From: Thermobispora bispora DSM 43833
GTDB lineage: Bacteria > Actinomycetota > Actinomycetes > Streptosporangiales > Streptosporangiaceae
NCBI RefSeq assembly: GCF_000092645.1
Contig: NC_014165.1
Span: 1,426,001-1,490,000, forward strand
Length of the DNA: 64,000 nucleotides
Direction: 5' to 3'
Shown here: in pieces, positions 52,793 through 61,810 of the stretch
Layout: the number at the start of each line of letters is the position of its first letter
How positions within the stretch are numbered: the stretch's first letter is position 1
The notes under the pieces: model-generated
Told to the model about the DNA's origin: nothing
The model's input: only the letters and a program-made list of their open reading frames with translations
Databases searched by the model: none
Made by a program: the position numbers and the translations under genes

Positions 52793-53166
52793 CGGCGGCC
52801 GATCGCCGTGCCTGACCGGGGGAGGGGGCCGATGGCCCCCTCCCTTATGTCGTCCACGGCACCGTTTGCCGGCCGCGGCACTCGTCCACGGCACCGTTGG
52901 GCCGGCCACGCTGTGAGCCGCGCCGGGAGTACGTGACGGGCGACGTCATCGCCGCCCTCAGCTGCCGGGCGACGTCCGCCGGCCCGTTCCCGCACCGCGC
53001 TCCCGCGCCCGCTCCGCTTCGGGCGCCGACGCCGGAGCGGCCTGCCCGATGGCGCACCCGCCCCCTGCGCGCTGGGAGAATGCGGAACGGGATCCACACG
53101 ATCACGGGCTCCGGTGGCCGCTCACCGGCGTCACCCGGCCCGGCGCGACAGAGGCGGGGGTGGTGA
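52793..53166. other. 374-base region between the NlpC/P60 gene and pimB
   Basis: Holds a terminator (52820-52848) and a 16-bp direct repeat (CGTCCACGGCACCGTT at 52851 and 52883, 32 bases apart). The remainder, up to the pimB start, shows no gene. Confidence 0.6.
52820..52848 (+). terminator. Terminator after the NlpC/P60 gene
   Basis: Perfect 11-bp stem GGGAGGGGGCC / GGCCCCCTCCC with a GAT loop, followed by TTAT, 27 bases after the stop. Confidence 0.75.
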
Positions 53167-54333
53167 ATGGGACAGCGAACGTTGATCATCACCAACGACT
53201 TCCCGCCCCGCGCCGGCGGGATCCAGGCCTTCGTGCACGGGCTCGCCTCGCGCCTCCCGCCCGACTCGGTCGTGGTGTACGCCCCGCGGTGGACCGGGTG
53301 CGAGGAGTTCGACGCGCGCCAGCCGTACCGGGTGGTGCGCCACCCGACCACGCTCATGCTGCCCACCTGGCCGGTGGCGCGGCGGGCCGCCGACCTCGTC
53401 GAGAAGGGCGCCACCGTGGTCTTCGGCGCGGCGGCGCCCCTGGGCCTGCTCGCCCCGGTCATGCGCGCCGCCGGGGCCGCCCGGATCGTGATGATCACCC
53501 ACGGCCACGAGGCGTCCTGGGCGCGGCTCCCCGGCGCCCGCCGGATCCTGCGCCGGATCGGCGCCGGGGCCGACGTGGTCACCTACCTCGGCGACTTCAC
53601 CCGGCGTCACCTGGCACGCGTCATCCCCGAGGGCAAGCTGGTACGGCTCGCGCCCGGCGTGGACACCGACGCCTTCCGCCCGGGCGCGGGCGGGGAGGCC
53701 GTGCGGCGGGCGCTCCACCTCGGGGACCGGCCCGTGGTGGTCTGCGTCTCCCGGCTCGTCCCGCGCAAGGGCCAGGACATGCTGATCCGGGCCTGGCCGA
53801 TGGTGCTGCGCCGGGTCCCCGACGCGGTGCTGCTCATCGTGGGGGACGGCCCGTCCCGCCGGTCGCTGGAGCGCGCCGTCACCCGGGCGCGCCTGTGGAG
53901 CTCGGTGGTCTTCGCCGGCCCGGTGCGCTGGTCCGAGCTCCCCGCCTACTACGACGCCGGTGACGTGTTCGCCATGCCGTGCCGCACCCGGCTGGGCGGC
54001 ATCGACGTGGAGGGCCTCGGCATCGTCTACCTCGAGGCGTCGGCGACCGGGCTGCCGGTGGTCGCCGGCTCCTCCGGCGGCGCCCCGGAGGCGGTACGGC
54101 ACGGCGAGACGGGCCTGGTGGTCGACGGGAGGTCGCCCGGCGAGATCGCGGACGCGCTCGCCGGGCTGCTCACCGACCCGGAGCGCGCGCGGGAGATGGG
54201 CCGGCGCGGGCGGGACTGGGTCGAACGGGAGTGGCGCTGGGACCTGGTCACCACCCGGTTCGCCGGCCTGCTCGCCCCGCATAAGAGCACGCCGCGGCGG
54301 TTCGGATCACGCCGCGGCGCGGCTCAGGAGTAG
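53167..54333 (+). CDS. pimB: Phosphatidylinositol monomannoside mannosyltransferase PimB'
   Basis: 388 residues, GT-B glycosyltransferase family 4. N-terminal acceptor motif ITNDFPPRAGGIQAFVHGLA, donor-binding VSRLVPRKGQDMLIRAWP and the E-x7-E-like region FAMPCRTRLGGIDVEGLGIV and YLEASATGLPVVAG. The insert GGIDVEGLGIVYLEA is typical of PimB', which adds the second mannose of phosphatidylinositol mannosides from GDP-mannose on the cytosolic side. Its neighbours (NlpC/P60, fadD15, SRPBCC) match Rv2188c. ATG start; the 3' end overlaps the converging fadD gene by 10 bases. Confidence 0.92.
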   Translation: MGQRTLIITNDFPPRAGGIQAFVHGLASRLPPDSVVVYAPRWTGCEEFDARQPYRVVRHPTTLMLPTWPVARRAADLVEKGATVVFGAAAPLGLLAPVMRAAGAARIVMITHGHEASWARLPGARRILRRIGAGADVVTYLGDFTRRHLARVIPEGKLVRLAPGVDTDAFRPGAGGEAVRRALHLGDRPVVVCVSRLVPRKGQDMLIRAWPMVLRRVPDAVLLIVGDGPSRRSLERAVTRARLWSSVVFAGPVRWSELPAYYDAGDVFAMPCRTRLGGIDVEGLGIVYLEASATGLPVVAGSSGGAPEAVRHGETGLVVDGRSPGEIADALAGLLTDPERAREMGRRGRDWVEREWRWDLVTTRFAGLLAPHKSTPRRFGSRRGAAQE

Positions 54334-56105
54334 AGCTCCTCGATCTGCTTGGCGAAGTCGCGCGCCACGGCCGAGCGCTTCACCTTCAGCGACGGGGTGA
54401 GGTAGCCCGCCTCCTCGGTGAGGTCCGTGTCGAGGATGACGAACTTCTTGATCTGCTCGGCCTTGGAGACCATCCGGTTGGCGTTGTCCACCGCCTGCTG
54501 GATCTCGGCGACCAGCTCCGGGTCGTTCATCGAGACGTTGGTCTTGCCCTTGGTCTGCTTCCAGTGCTCGAACGCCTCCGGGTCGAGCGTGATGAGCGCG
54601 CCGATGAACGGCCGGTTGTCGCCCACCACCATGACCTGGCTGACCAGGCGGTGCGCCCGGATCGCGTCCTCCAGCGGGGCGGGCGCGACGTTCTTGCCGC
54701 CCGCGGTGACGATGATCTCCTTCTTCCGGCCGGTGATCCGCAGGTAGCCGTCCTCGTCGAGCTCGCCGATGTCGCCGGTGTGGAACCAGCCCTCCTCGTC
54801 GATGGCCTCCTTGGTGGCCCGCTCGTTGTTCCAGTAGCCCTCGAAGACGTGCCGGCCCTTGATCAGGATCTCGCCGTCGTCGGCGATGCGGACGCTCACG
54901 CCGGGGAACGGCTTCCCGACCGTGCCGATCTTGTTCGCGCCGGGGATGTTCACCGTGGACGGCGCGCTGGTCTCGGTCAGCCCGTAACCCTCCAGCACCT
55001 CGATGCCGATGCCGCGGAAGAAGTGACCGAGCCGCTCACCGAGGGCGGAGCCGCCGGAGACGGCGGCGGTCAGCGCACCGCCCGTCGCGGCGCGCAGCTT
55101 GCGGTACACGAGCTTGTCGAAGATCGCGTGCTTGATCCGCGTGCCGAGCCGCGGGCCGCCGCTGTCCAGCTCGCGGCTGTAGGCGATCGCGGTGGCGACC
55201 GCGGCGTGGAAGATCTTCCCCTTGCCCTCCTCGGTGGCCTTTTGCTCGGCCGCGTTGTAGACCTTCTCGAACACGCGCGGCACGGCCAGGAGGAACGTCG
55301 GCTTCGACGACTGCAGGTCCGGTGCGACGTTCTTGATGTTCGGCGTGTGTGCGATGATCGTCTTCGTCTCCAGCAGGGCGACCTGGATCAGCCGGGCCAG
55401 GCTGTGCGCCAGCGGGAGGAAGAGCAGCGCCGACCGCCCCTCGACCTCGAAGAGCCGGCTGAGCGGCCCCTGCGTGACGTTGCGCGCGGTGAAGAGCAGG
55501 TTGTCGTGGGTGAGGCGGCAGCCCTTCGGCAGGCCGGTGGTCCCGGAGGTGTAGATGATCGTGGCGAGGTCGGGGCCGCCCCGGCTCGTCCGGCGCTCGG
55601 CGAGGGTCTCGTCGGACACCTCCTTGCCCTGCTCGGCGAGCCGGTCGAGCCCGCCGCCCTCGATGCGCCAGATCAGCGGGAAGTCGGGCATGGCCTCCCG
55701 CACGGTCTGCTCGTGGTGCTCCTGCTCCACCACGATCGCCTTGGCGCCGCTGTCGGAGAGGATCCACTTCACCTGCTCGGCCGAGGAGGTCTCGTAGATC
55801 GGCACGCCCACCCCGCCGGCCGCCCAGATCGCATAGTCGACGAGCGTCCACTCGTACCGCGTGCGCGACATGAGCGCGACCCGGTCACCGGGCTCGATAC
55901 CCGCGGCGATCAGGCCTTTGGCGAGCGCCGCCACCTGGTCGCGGAACTCGGCGGCGGTGACGGGAACCCAGCGGTCGCTGGTCTCGTCGGCCTTACGGCG
56001 GATGACCACCGCGTTCGGCTCGTCCGCGGCCCGCTGGAACACCACGTCGGTGAGGTTCGCGGACGGGGGGACGTCCACCAGCACGGGAACGCTGTACTCG
56101 CGCAC
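54324..56105 (-). CDS. fadD15: Long-chain acyl-CoA ligase (FadD15-like)
   Basis: 593 residues, ANL superfamily. P-loop-like motif ATIIYTSGTTGLPKGC, then LLFLPLAHSLAR, the adenine site EGYGLTETSAPS, GWFHTGDIGELDEDGYL, and the catalytic Lys near the C-terminus (PSLKVKRSAV). Activates fatty acids to acyl-CoA. GTG 56105 has AAGGAGAA upstream. Position equals Rv2187. Tail-to-tail overlap with pimB. Confidence 0.94.
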   Translation of the reverse strand: MREYSVPVLVDVPPSANLTDVVFQRAADEPNAVVIRRKADETSDRWVPVTAAEFRDQVAALAKGLIAAGIEPGDRVALMSRTRYEWTLVDYAIWAAGGVGVPIYETSSAEQVKWILSDSGAKAIVVEQEHHEQTVREAMPDFPLIWRIEGGGLDRLAEQGKEVSDETLAERRTSRGGPDLATIIYTSGTTGLPKGCRLTHDNLLFTARNVTQGPLSRLFEVEGRSALLFLPLAHSLARLIQVALLETKTIIAHTPNIKNVAPDLQSSKPTFLLAVPRVFEKVYNAAEQKATEEGKGKIFHAAVATAIAYSRELDSGGPRLGTRIKHAIFDKLVYRKLRAATGGALTAAVSGGSALGERLGHFFRGIGIEVLEGYGLTETSAPSTVNIPGANKIGTVGKPFPGVSVRIADDGEILIKGRHVFEGYWNNERATKEAIDEEGWFHTGDIGELDEDGYLRITGRKKEIIVTAGGKNVAPAPLEDAIRAHRLVSQVMVVGDNRPFIGALITLDPEAFEHWKQTKGKTNVSMNDPELVAEIQQAVDNANRMVSKAEQIKKFVILDTDLTEEAGYLTPSLKVKRSAVARDFAKQIEELYS

Positions 56106-56471
56106 GGCTTCTCCTTCGCACCCGGTTCACGGCCCGCCGTAGAAGGGCCCGTGACCGAACTTCACGATCCACTGGTCGACCCGGAGGTTACCCTCTGGTG
56201 TTACGGTCGGGTAAGCCCCTGTCATTCAGGCGTTAACCACTCGTACCCGCACGTTCAGCGTGCCCGGCGGCGTCCGCGTGACACCCGCGCCGCCGCCGCG
56301 GTGCCCGCCGGCCCGTCCCGGACCCAGCCTATGGCGCGCCGTCCGCGCCAGGGCCCCCGAGCCCCCGGCTTGCGGCCGGAGGCGGCCCGGATGCCCGGCG
56401 CGGCGGGTGAGCCGGCCGGCGCGGGCCGCGTGATCCCGCGCCGGCCGGGCCCGGTGAAGTACGCTCAGCCC
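56106..56471. other. 366-base intergenic region, divergent promoters
   Basis: Between fadD15 (minus) and the SRPBCC gene (plus). Bases around 56180-56240 are less GC-rich and likely hold the fadD15 promoter. No gene or strong hairpin seen. Confidence 0.5.
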
Positions 56472-56909
56472 ATGGCTGACCGCACCTCGTCGAGCATCAC
56501 CATCGGCGCCGACCGGAAGGCGATCATGTCGGTGATCGCTGACTTCCCCTCCTACCCGGAGTGGGCGGCTCAGGTCAAGACGGCGGACGTGCTGGAGACC
56601 GGGGAGGACGGCCGCGCGACGCGCGTCCGCTTCGTCCTCGACGCCGGGGTGATCCGCGACGAGTACGTCCTCGGCTACGAGTGGGACGGCGACGCGGAGG
56701 TGCGCTGGCGGATCGTCCGGCCCGGCCGGATGATCTCCGGGCTCACCGGCGCTTACCGCCTCACCGAGGTGACCGGGGGCACGGAGGTCGCCTACGAGCT
56801 CGCCGTCGACCTCGCGGTCCCCATGCCGGGCCTGATCAAGCGCCGGGCCGAGAAGGTCATCGTCGACACCGCGCTCAAGGAGCTCAAGCGGCGCGTCGAG
56901 GCCCGATGA
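56472..56909 (+). CDS. SRPBCC/polyketide cyclase-like protein
   Basis: 145 residues, START-like helix-grip fold: SSITIGADRKAIMSVIADF, YPEWAAQVKTADVLE, a central beta-sheet (YVLGYEWDGDAEVRWRIV) and a long C-terminal helix (LIKRRAEKVIVDTALKELKR). Binds hydrophobic ligands in other families; ligand unknown here. Corresponds to Rv2185c. ATG 56472 has no ribosome-binding site. Confidence 0.88.
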   Translation: MADRTSSSITIGADRKAIMSVIADFPSYPEWAAQVKTADVLETGEDGRATRVRFVLDAGVIRDEYVLGYEWDGDAEVRWRIVRPGRMISGLTGAYRLTEVTGGTEVAYELAVDLAVPMPGLIKRRAEKVIVDTALKELKRRVEAR

Positions 56910-56982
56910 CCGGCCCGTGCGCCGGCCTTCCGGGCTGCGCTCCGCCGGCCGGCTCCGGGTACGTTCGAGGCAGGAGGGCGAC

Positions 56983-57438
56983 ATGACGGAGGTCAACGGG
57001 AGCGGCGGCGCGAACGGGAGCACGAGGGGCGACCGGCAGGGCGATCCGTTCGCCGCGGCCGCCGGCGAGGCGATGCGGCTCATCGACGCGGTCCAGCAGC
57101 GCATCGCCAGAGAGCTCGGCAAGGGCCTGGTCAAGAGCGGGATGACCGGCCTCGGGGCGGTGTTCGGCCGGACCGCGGGCGGCCACGGCGGCGACGTGTG
57201 GAGTGAGGCGGTCGCCGAGGGGCACGGTGAACAGTACATCTGCCGGGCCTGCCCGGTCTGCCGGCTCATCGCCGCCGGCAGGGAGGCCGGCGGAGACGTG
57301 ACCGGGCATGTGCTCGCGGCGGGCGGCGAGCTCCTCGCCGCGCTGCGGCAGCTCCTCGAGGCCCTGCAGCGAGAGCCCGCCGAGCCCGGGGGACCGGGCC
57401 GGTGGGAGGGGGGCCGGGGCCCCGCGGAAGGCTCCTGA
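56983..57438 (+). CDS. DUF5304-like protein with CxxCPVC motif
   Basis: 151 residues. Amphipathic N-terminal half, then GEQYICRACPVCRLIAA (three closely spaced Cys, possibly binding metal), a helical segment and a Gly/Pro-rich tail. This fits small actinobacterial proteins called DUF5304; function unknown. ATG 56983 with GGAGGG upstream. 73 bases after the SRPBCC gene, so probably co-transcribed. Confidence 0.72.
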   Translation: MTEVNGSGGANGSTRGDRQGDPFAAAAGEAMRLIDAVQQRIARELGKGLVKSGMTGLGAVFGRTAGGHGGDVWSEAVAEGHGEQYICRACPVCRLIAAGREAGGDVTGHVLAAGGELLAALRQLLEALQREPAEPGGPGRWEGGRGPAEGS

Positions 57439-57590
57439 CCAGCCGAGGGCCGGCCCCGGCCGGGGTGCCGCGGGCGGCCTCGGACGTCCCCGGCGCCGGG
57501 GGTCAGCCCGTGAGCGATTTCGGGATATCTCGATCAATTGGTTCACTTGCTGCCGGCGTGTTGCAAACCCGGTCGGCAAGAGGAGGGCAC

Positions 57591-58532
57591 ATGGCGCTGA
57601 CCATCGGCGTGGACGTGGGCGGTACCAAGATCGCCGCGGGTGTCGTCGACCACGAGGGGAGGATCCTGGACCGGACGCACCGGCAGACCCCCGCCGGCAA
57701 CCCGGAGAAGGTCTCCCTGACCATCGCCGACGCGGTCTCCGAGCTGGCCGCCCGCCATCCCGTCGATGCGGTCGGCATCGGCGCGGCGGGGTTCGTGGAC
57801 GAGACCCGGTCGGTCATCCGGTTCGCCCCCAACCTCGCCTGGCGCGAGGAGCCGCTGCGCGAGAAGATCGCTGACCTGGTCGGCCTGCCGGTGTTCGTGG
57901 AGAACGACGCCAACGCCATGGCCTGGGGGGAGTACCGCTTCGGGGCCGGGCGCGGCGAGAGCCACGTGGTCTGCGTGACCCTCGGCACCGGGCTGGGCGG
58001 CGGGATCGTGCTCGACGGCGGGCTCTACCGGGGCCGGTGGGGCATGGGCGGTGAGCTCGGGCACGTTCAGGTGCAGCCGGGCGGCCGCCCGTGCGGGTGC
58101 GGGAACCTCGGGTGCTGGGAGCGGTACGCGAGCGGGACCGCGCTGCTCGCCGAGGCGCGGCGGAACCTGGAGGCCGATCCCTCGTCGGGGTCCGTGCTGC
58201 TCCGCCTCGCCGGATCCGTGGACGGCATCCGGGGCGAGCACGTGACCGCGGCGGCGCGGGAGGGCGACCCGGCGGCCCTCGCGGCCTTCCACACTATGGC
58301 GGAGTGGCTCGCCCAGGGCTTCGCCGACCTCGCGGCCACCCTCGACCCGGGGTGCTTCATCGTCGGCGGCGGCGTCTCCGAGGCCGCCGACCTGTTCATC
58401 GACAAGGTCAGGTCCGAGTTCGCCGACCGGCTCGTCGGCCGCGGCCACCGCCCGCTCGCCGAGATCAGGGTGGCCGAGCTCGGACCGGCGGCCGGGGTGG
58501 TCGGGGCGGCCGATCTCGCCCGGCAGCGCTGA
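57591..58532 (+). CDS. glkA: ROK-family glucokinase
   Basis: 313 residues. Phosphate motif IGVDVGGTKIAAGVV, catalytic Asp in VENDANAMAWGEYRFG, adenosine motif VTLGTGLGGGIVL and the ROK zinc signature CGCGNLGCWERYASG after GHVQVQPGG. Sequence and length match actinobacterial GlkA; ATP or polyphosphate as donor cannot be told. ATG 57591 with AGGAGGG upstream. The leader (57505-57560) is AT-rich. Confidence 0.9.
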   Translation: MALTIGVDVGGTKIAAGVVDHEGRILDRTHRQTPAGNPEKVSLTIADAVSELAARHPVDAVGIGAAGFVDETRSVIRFAPNLAWREEPLREKIADLVGLPVFVENDANAMAWGEYRFGAGRGESHVVCVTLGTGLGGGIVLDGGLYRGRWGMGGELGHVQVQPGGRPCGCGNLGCWERYASGTALLAEARRNLEADPSSGSVLLRLAGSVDGIRGEHVTAAAREGDPAALAAFHTMAEWLAQGFADLAATLDPGCFIVGGGVSEAADLFIDKVRSEFADRLVGRGHRPLAEIRVAELGPAAGVVGAADLARQR

Positions 58533-58538
58533 CCCCGC

Positions 58539-59279
58539 GTGCTCAGGGTCGCCACCTACAACGTCCGGTCGCTCCGGGACGACCGGGCCGCCCTGGTCCG
58601 GATGATCAAGGCATTGCGGCCGGACGTGCTCTGCCTCCAGGAGATGCCCCGCCTCCCGGGCCGGCGCCGGGCCTGGCGCGAGCTCGCCGCGCTGACCGGC
58701 ATGACGATCGCCGCCGGCTGCCGCGCCGGCGGCGTCGCCGTGTTCGCCGGCCCGGGGCTGCGGGTGGTGCACGGGCTGGGCCGCCCCCTGCGCCGGTTCA
58801 CCGGCCTCGAACGGCGGGCGATCGCGCTCGCCGTGGTGGAGCGGTCCGGCGCCCGGTACGCGGCCTGCTCGTTCCACCTCGACCTGGTGGGCGAGGCCCG
58901 GCTGCGGCACGCGGCCGAGATCGTGCCGGCCGTCGAGGGTGCGGCCCGCGCCTTCGGCGCGCACGCCGTCCTCGCCGGGGACGTGAACGAGGAACCGGAC
59001 GGGCCGGTCTGGCGCTACCTGGCCGGGCGGTACACCGACTGCCTGGCCGCCGCGGCCGGCGCGACCGGCGGGACGTTCCCCTCGCCGCGGCCCCGGGCCC
59101 GGATCGACGGGATCTTCGCCGATCGCGGGCTGCGGGTCGTCTCCTGCGCGGTGGCGGCCGAGCCGATCCACGACGTGGTGCGGGCGAGCGACCACCGGCC
59201 GGTGGTGGCCGTTCTCACTCCCGGGGCGGCGCCACCGGTCGGCCGGATGCCCCCCGCGGGCCGTACGATCGTCCCATGA
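58539..59279 (+). CDS. Endonuclease/exonuclease/phosphatase (EEP) family protein
   Basis: 246 residues. Metal and catalytic residues of the EEP fold are present: Asn in VATYNVRSL, Glu in LCLQEMPR, His in CSFHLDLV, Asp/Asn in LAGDVNEEPDG, and Asp-His in RASDHRPVVAVL. It could act on nucleic acid, phospholipid or another phosphodiester. GTG 58539 lies six bases after the ROK gene, and its stop overlaps the next start, so three genes form one unit. Confidence 0.85.
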   Translation: MLRVATYNVRSLRDDRAALVRMIKALRPDVLCLQEMPRLPGRRRAWRELAALTGMTIAAGCRAGGVAVFAGPGLRVVHGLGRPLRRFTGLERRAIALAVVERSGARYAACSFHLDLVGEARLRHAAEIVPAVEGAARAFGAHAVLAGDVNEEPDGPVWRYLAGRYTDCLAAAAGATGGTFPSPRPRARIDGIFADRGLRVVSCAVAAEPIHDVVRASDHRPVVAVLTPGAAPPVGRMPPAGRTIVP

Positions 59280-60424
59280 CCCGCAGTCCCAAGGGGCGTG
59301 CGGTGCCGCTGTGCGCGCTGTTCGCCGGCCTGCTGGCCGGTCCGCACCTGCGTCCGGCGGCGGTGGCGCACGCGTACACCGGCCCGGGCCTCCTGGCGGC
59401 CCAGCGGACCGCGCACGTGGAGATCGCCCGGGACTGGCTCCCCCCGCGGCTGCAGGGCGACGCCTCGCTCTCCGATGTCGCGGCCGTCTCGGCCACCGAC
59501 ATCTGGGCGGTGGGCCAGCAGGACGTCTGGGATCTATGGCGCAACCGCGGCGTCATCGCCCACTGGAACGGCTCGTCCTGGACCGAGGTGCCCGTCCGCG
59601 GGGACGAGACCGGGCCCGGCCACCTCCGGTCCGTCGCGGTCGCCGGCCGGAACGACGTCTGGGTGGTCGGCGACGGCCAGGACGGCCTGCCGTACGTCGC
59701 GCACGGCTCGGCCGACGGGTTCAGCCGGGTCCGGGTGCGGGAGCTGCGGTCCGGGGACTGGCTCGGCGCGGTGGCCGCCGCCTCCGGCCGGGTGGTGATG
59801 GTGGGCAGCCGGGACGGCAAGGCCTTCCTGGTGAGCCTCGGCAAGAACGGGGCCTGGGCCACCGCGCAGGGCGGCAAGGGGGCCATGTACGGCGTGGCGC
59901 TCTCCGGCAAGAGCGACGGGTGGGCGGTCGGCGACTCGGGCACCCGGCCGCTGATCATGCGGCTGTCGGGGAGCGGGTGGAAGCCCGCGTCCGTGCCCGA
60001 GGTCGCCGGCGGTTACCTGCGCGACGTCCACGTGGACGGCAAGCGGTCGTCGCTGGCGGTGGGCGGCGTCTACCGGGGCGGCACCTCGATCGCGCCGCTG
60101 GTGCTGCACTGGAACGGCAAGAAGTGGCGGCGGCTCCGGCTCCCCGTGCGCGTGGCCGAGCTGTACGGGGTGACCGGGGACGGGCGGGGCACCTACTGGA
60201 TCTCCGGGTACGACCCCCGGCACCCCGAGCGGTCGTTCCTGCTCAAGTACGACGGCCGCCGCTGGACCACGCTGCGCGGCCGGGCGTCCGGCCAGAAGCG
60301 CAAGGTGCGGCTGCAGGCGGTCTCCCACGTCAGCGGCCTCACCGTCGCCGTCGGCCACCTGCTCGACGCCAAGGACCGCTACACCGACCACGTCGAGCGG
60401 TACGAGACCCAGCCCGCCAAGTGA
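59276..60424 (+). CDS. Secreted beta-propeller-like protein
   Basis: 382 residues. N-terminal signal-like segment ending near PAAVAHA, then repeated strand motifs such as ATDIWAVGQQ, VIAHWNGSSWTEVPV, KSDGWAVGDSG and LVLHWNGKKWRRL, spaced about 45-60 residues apart. This suggests a six- or seven-bladed propeller without catalytic motifs. Probably extracellular; binding partner unknown. ATG 59276 overlaps the stop of the EEP gene (ATGA). Confidence 0.75.
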   Translation: MTRSPKGRAVPLCALFAGLLAGPHLRPAAVAHAYTGPGLLAAQRTAHVEIARDWLPPRLQGDASLSDVAAVSATDIWAVGQQDVWDLWRNRGVIAHWNGSSWTEVPVRGDETGPGHLRSVAVAGRNDVWVVGDGQDGLPYVAHGSADGFSRVRVRELRSGDWLGAVAAASGRVVMVGSRDGKAFLVSLGKNGAWATAQGGKGAMYGVALSGKSDGWAVGDSGTRPLIMRLSGSGWKPASVPEVAGGYLRDVHVDGKRSSLAVGGVYRGGTSIAPLVLHWNGKKWRRLRLPVRVAELYGVTGDGRGTYWISGYDPRHPERSFLLKYDGRRWTTLRGRASGQKRKVRLQAVSHVSGLTVAVGHLLDAKDRYTDHVERYETQPAK

Positions 60425-60428
60425 CGGC

Positions 60429-60455
60429 GGCGCCCGGCCCGGCCGGCCGGGCGCC
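60429..60455. terminator. Bidirectional hairpin between convergent genes
   Basis: Perfect 11-bp stem GGCGCCCGGCC / GGCCGGGCGCC with a 5-base loop, filling most of the 40-base gap between two converging genes. Confidence 0.65.
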
Positions 60456-60464
60456 GGGCCCCGC

Positions 60465-60914
60465 TCAGACCACGGCGCCGTTGTCCCAGCCCGAGTCCGG
60501 GGGCGGGCCGTCCCCCAGGCGGACCACGAGCGTCACGAAGCCGGCGATGAACGCGGCCACCGCGGCGAACACGATCCACCCGTCCATCGGCCACCCCAGC
60601 ATCGCGGCGAGCAGCAGGTAGGCCGGCCCGCCGAAGAGCGCGGCCCAGGACAGCCTGCTGATCGCGTCTCCCTTGGGGAGCGGCGGCGGGGGCGGCGGGA
60701 CGAAGTGGTCGTCATCGTCGTCCTCGTCCTCGCCGGTGACGGGCTCCTCCACCGCCGCCGCGGGGCAGGCGCCGGCGGGCTCCCGCCGCACCGGGTCGTC
60801 CTCGGTCACGTTCTCCCGGTCCGGCCACGGCTGACCGGCCGAGGGATCCTCGGGCTGGTGAAAGGAGGCGACGATCTGACGCCAGACCTCGTCCTCGTCA
60901 CTCTGCGGCGTCAC
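60465..60914 (-). CDS. Hypothetical membrane protein with acidic N-terminus
   Basis: 149 residues. Acidic cytosolic N-terminal half (TGEDEDDDDDHF followed by a poly-Pro run), then two membrane helices (LSWAALFGGPAYLLLAAMLG and the WIVFAAVAAFIAGFVTLVVR segment). GTG 60914, 12 bases after the hydrolase gene, so co-transcribed. No family recognised with certainty; function unknown. Confidence 0.7.
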   Translation of the reverse strand: MTPQSDEDEVWRQIVASFHQPEDPSAGQPWPDRENVTEDDPVRREPAGACPAAAVEEPVTGEDEDDDDDHFVPPPPPPLPKGDAISRLSWAALFGGPAYLLLAAMLGWPMDGWIVFAAVAAFIAGFVTLVVRLGDGPPPDSGWDNGAVV

Positions 60915-60926
60915 TTCGATCCCAGA

Positions 60927-61691
60927 TCACACGTCTTTGGGCAAGCCTACCGAGGCGTGGGACCGGATGAAGCCGAGGCTCCCCTCGAAGATCACCGGCG
61001 CGTCGTTGTCGAGCGTCGCGACGTGGTAGCTGTCGGTGAGCTCCCTGACCTCCACCCGGTCCGCCAGCCGGGAGCGGAGGAACGCGACGCTCGCCGGCCC
61101 GACCACGTGGTCCTCGCGGCTGCGGAACACCAGCACCGGGGCCTCGATCCGGTCGATGTCCCGCTGGACGAGCCGCCACAGCCGGAGCAGGGTCGCGGCG
61201 GCCCGCACGGGGGTCCGCGAGTAGCCGAGCTCGGTCACCCCCTCGCGCTTGATGTCGTTCGCCACCCCGCGCACCGACGGAACGATCCACTTCAGCACGG
61301 GGGCGAGCCGGAGTAAGGGGGTGTCGCAGACCAGGGAGGGGTTCACCGCGACCACGCCCCGGATCGCCTTGGGGTGCACCTCGGCGAGCCGGAGGGCGAG
61401 GCATCCGCCGAGCGAGAGGCCCATGACGAACACCTCGGCGCACCGCTCGCGGAGGGCGGCGAGCGCCTTGTCGAGCTCGGCGTACCAGTCCTCCCACCCC
61501 GTCCGGTTCATCTCCTGCCATGTCGTGCCATGCCCGGGCAGGCGGGGGAGCGAGACCGTGAGCCCGTGCCCTGCCAGGTACTCACCCCACGGGCGCAGCG
61601 ACTGCGGCGATCCGGTGAACCCATGGCAGAGCAGGACACCGATCGGGCCGCCGTCGTGGTGGTACGGCTCCGCACCCGGCAGTACCGGCAT
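60927..61691 (-). CDS. Alpha/beta hydrolase (carboxylesterase/monoacylglycerol lipase-like)
   Basis: 254 residues. Oxyanion strand VLLCHGFTGSPQS, nucleophile elbow VMGLSLGGCLAL (Ser), catalytic Asp in SREDHVVG and His in DSYHVATLDND, matching EST30/Est-like carboxylesterases. ATG 61691 has GGAGGT at ideal spacing. It is divergent from a glycerolipid acyltransferase, so a lipid-related substrate is plausible but unproven. Confidence 0.9.
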   Translation of the reverse strand: MPVLPGAEPYHHDGGPIGVLLCHGFTGSPQSLRPWGEYLAGHGLTVSLPRLPGHGTTWQEMNRTGWEDWYAELDKALAALRERCAEVFVMGLSLGGCLALRLAEVHPKAIRGVVAVNPSLVCDTPLLRLAPVLKWIVPSVRGVANDIKREGVTELGYSRTPVRAAATLLRLWRLVQRDIDRIEAPVLVFRSREDHVVGPASVAFLRSRLADRVEVRELTDSYHVATLDNDAPVIFEGSLGFIRSHASVGLPKDV

Positions 61692-61810
61692 CCAGCACCT
61701 CCGTGTCCCGAGTATCCGGTGTTCCGCCCGATAGTCCCATGTAAGCCGCGGTTCAGGGGAGAGGGGCGGCCCGTGCGAAGATGACTTCCACATCGATCCA
61801 AGGGGGCTGC

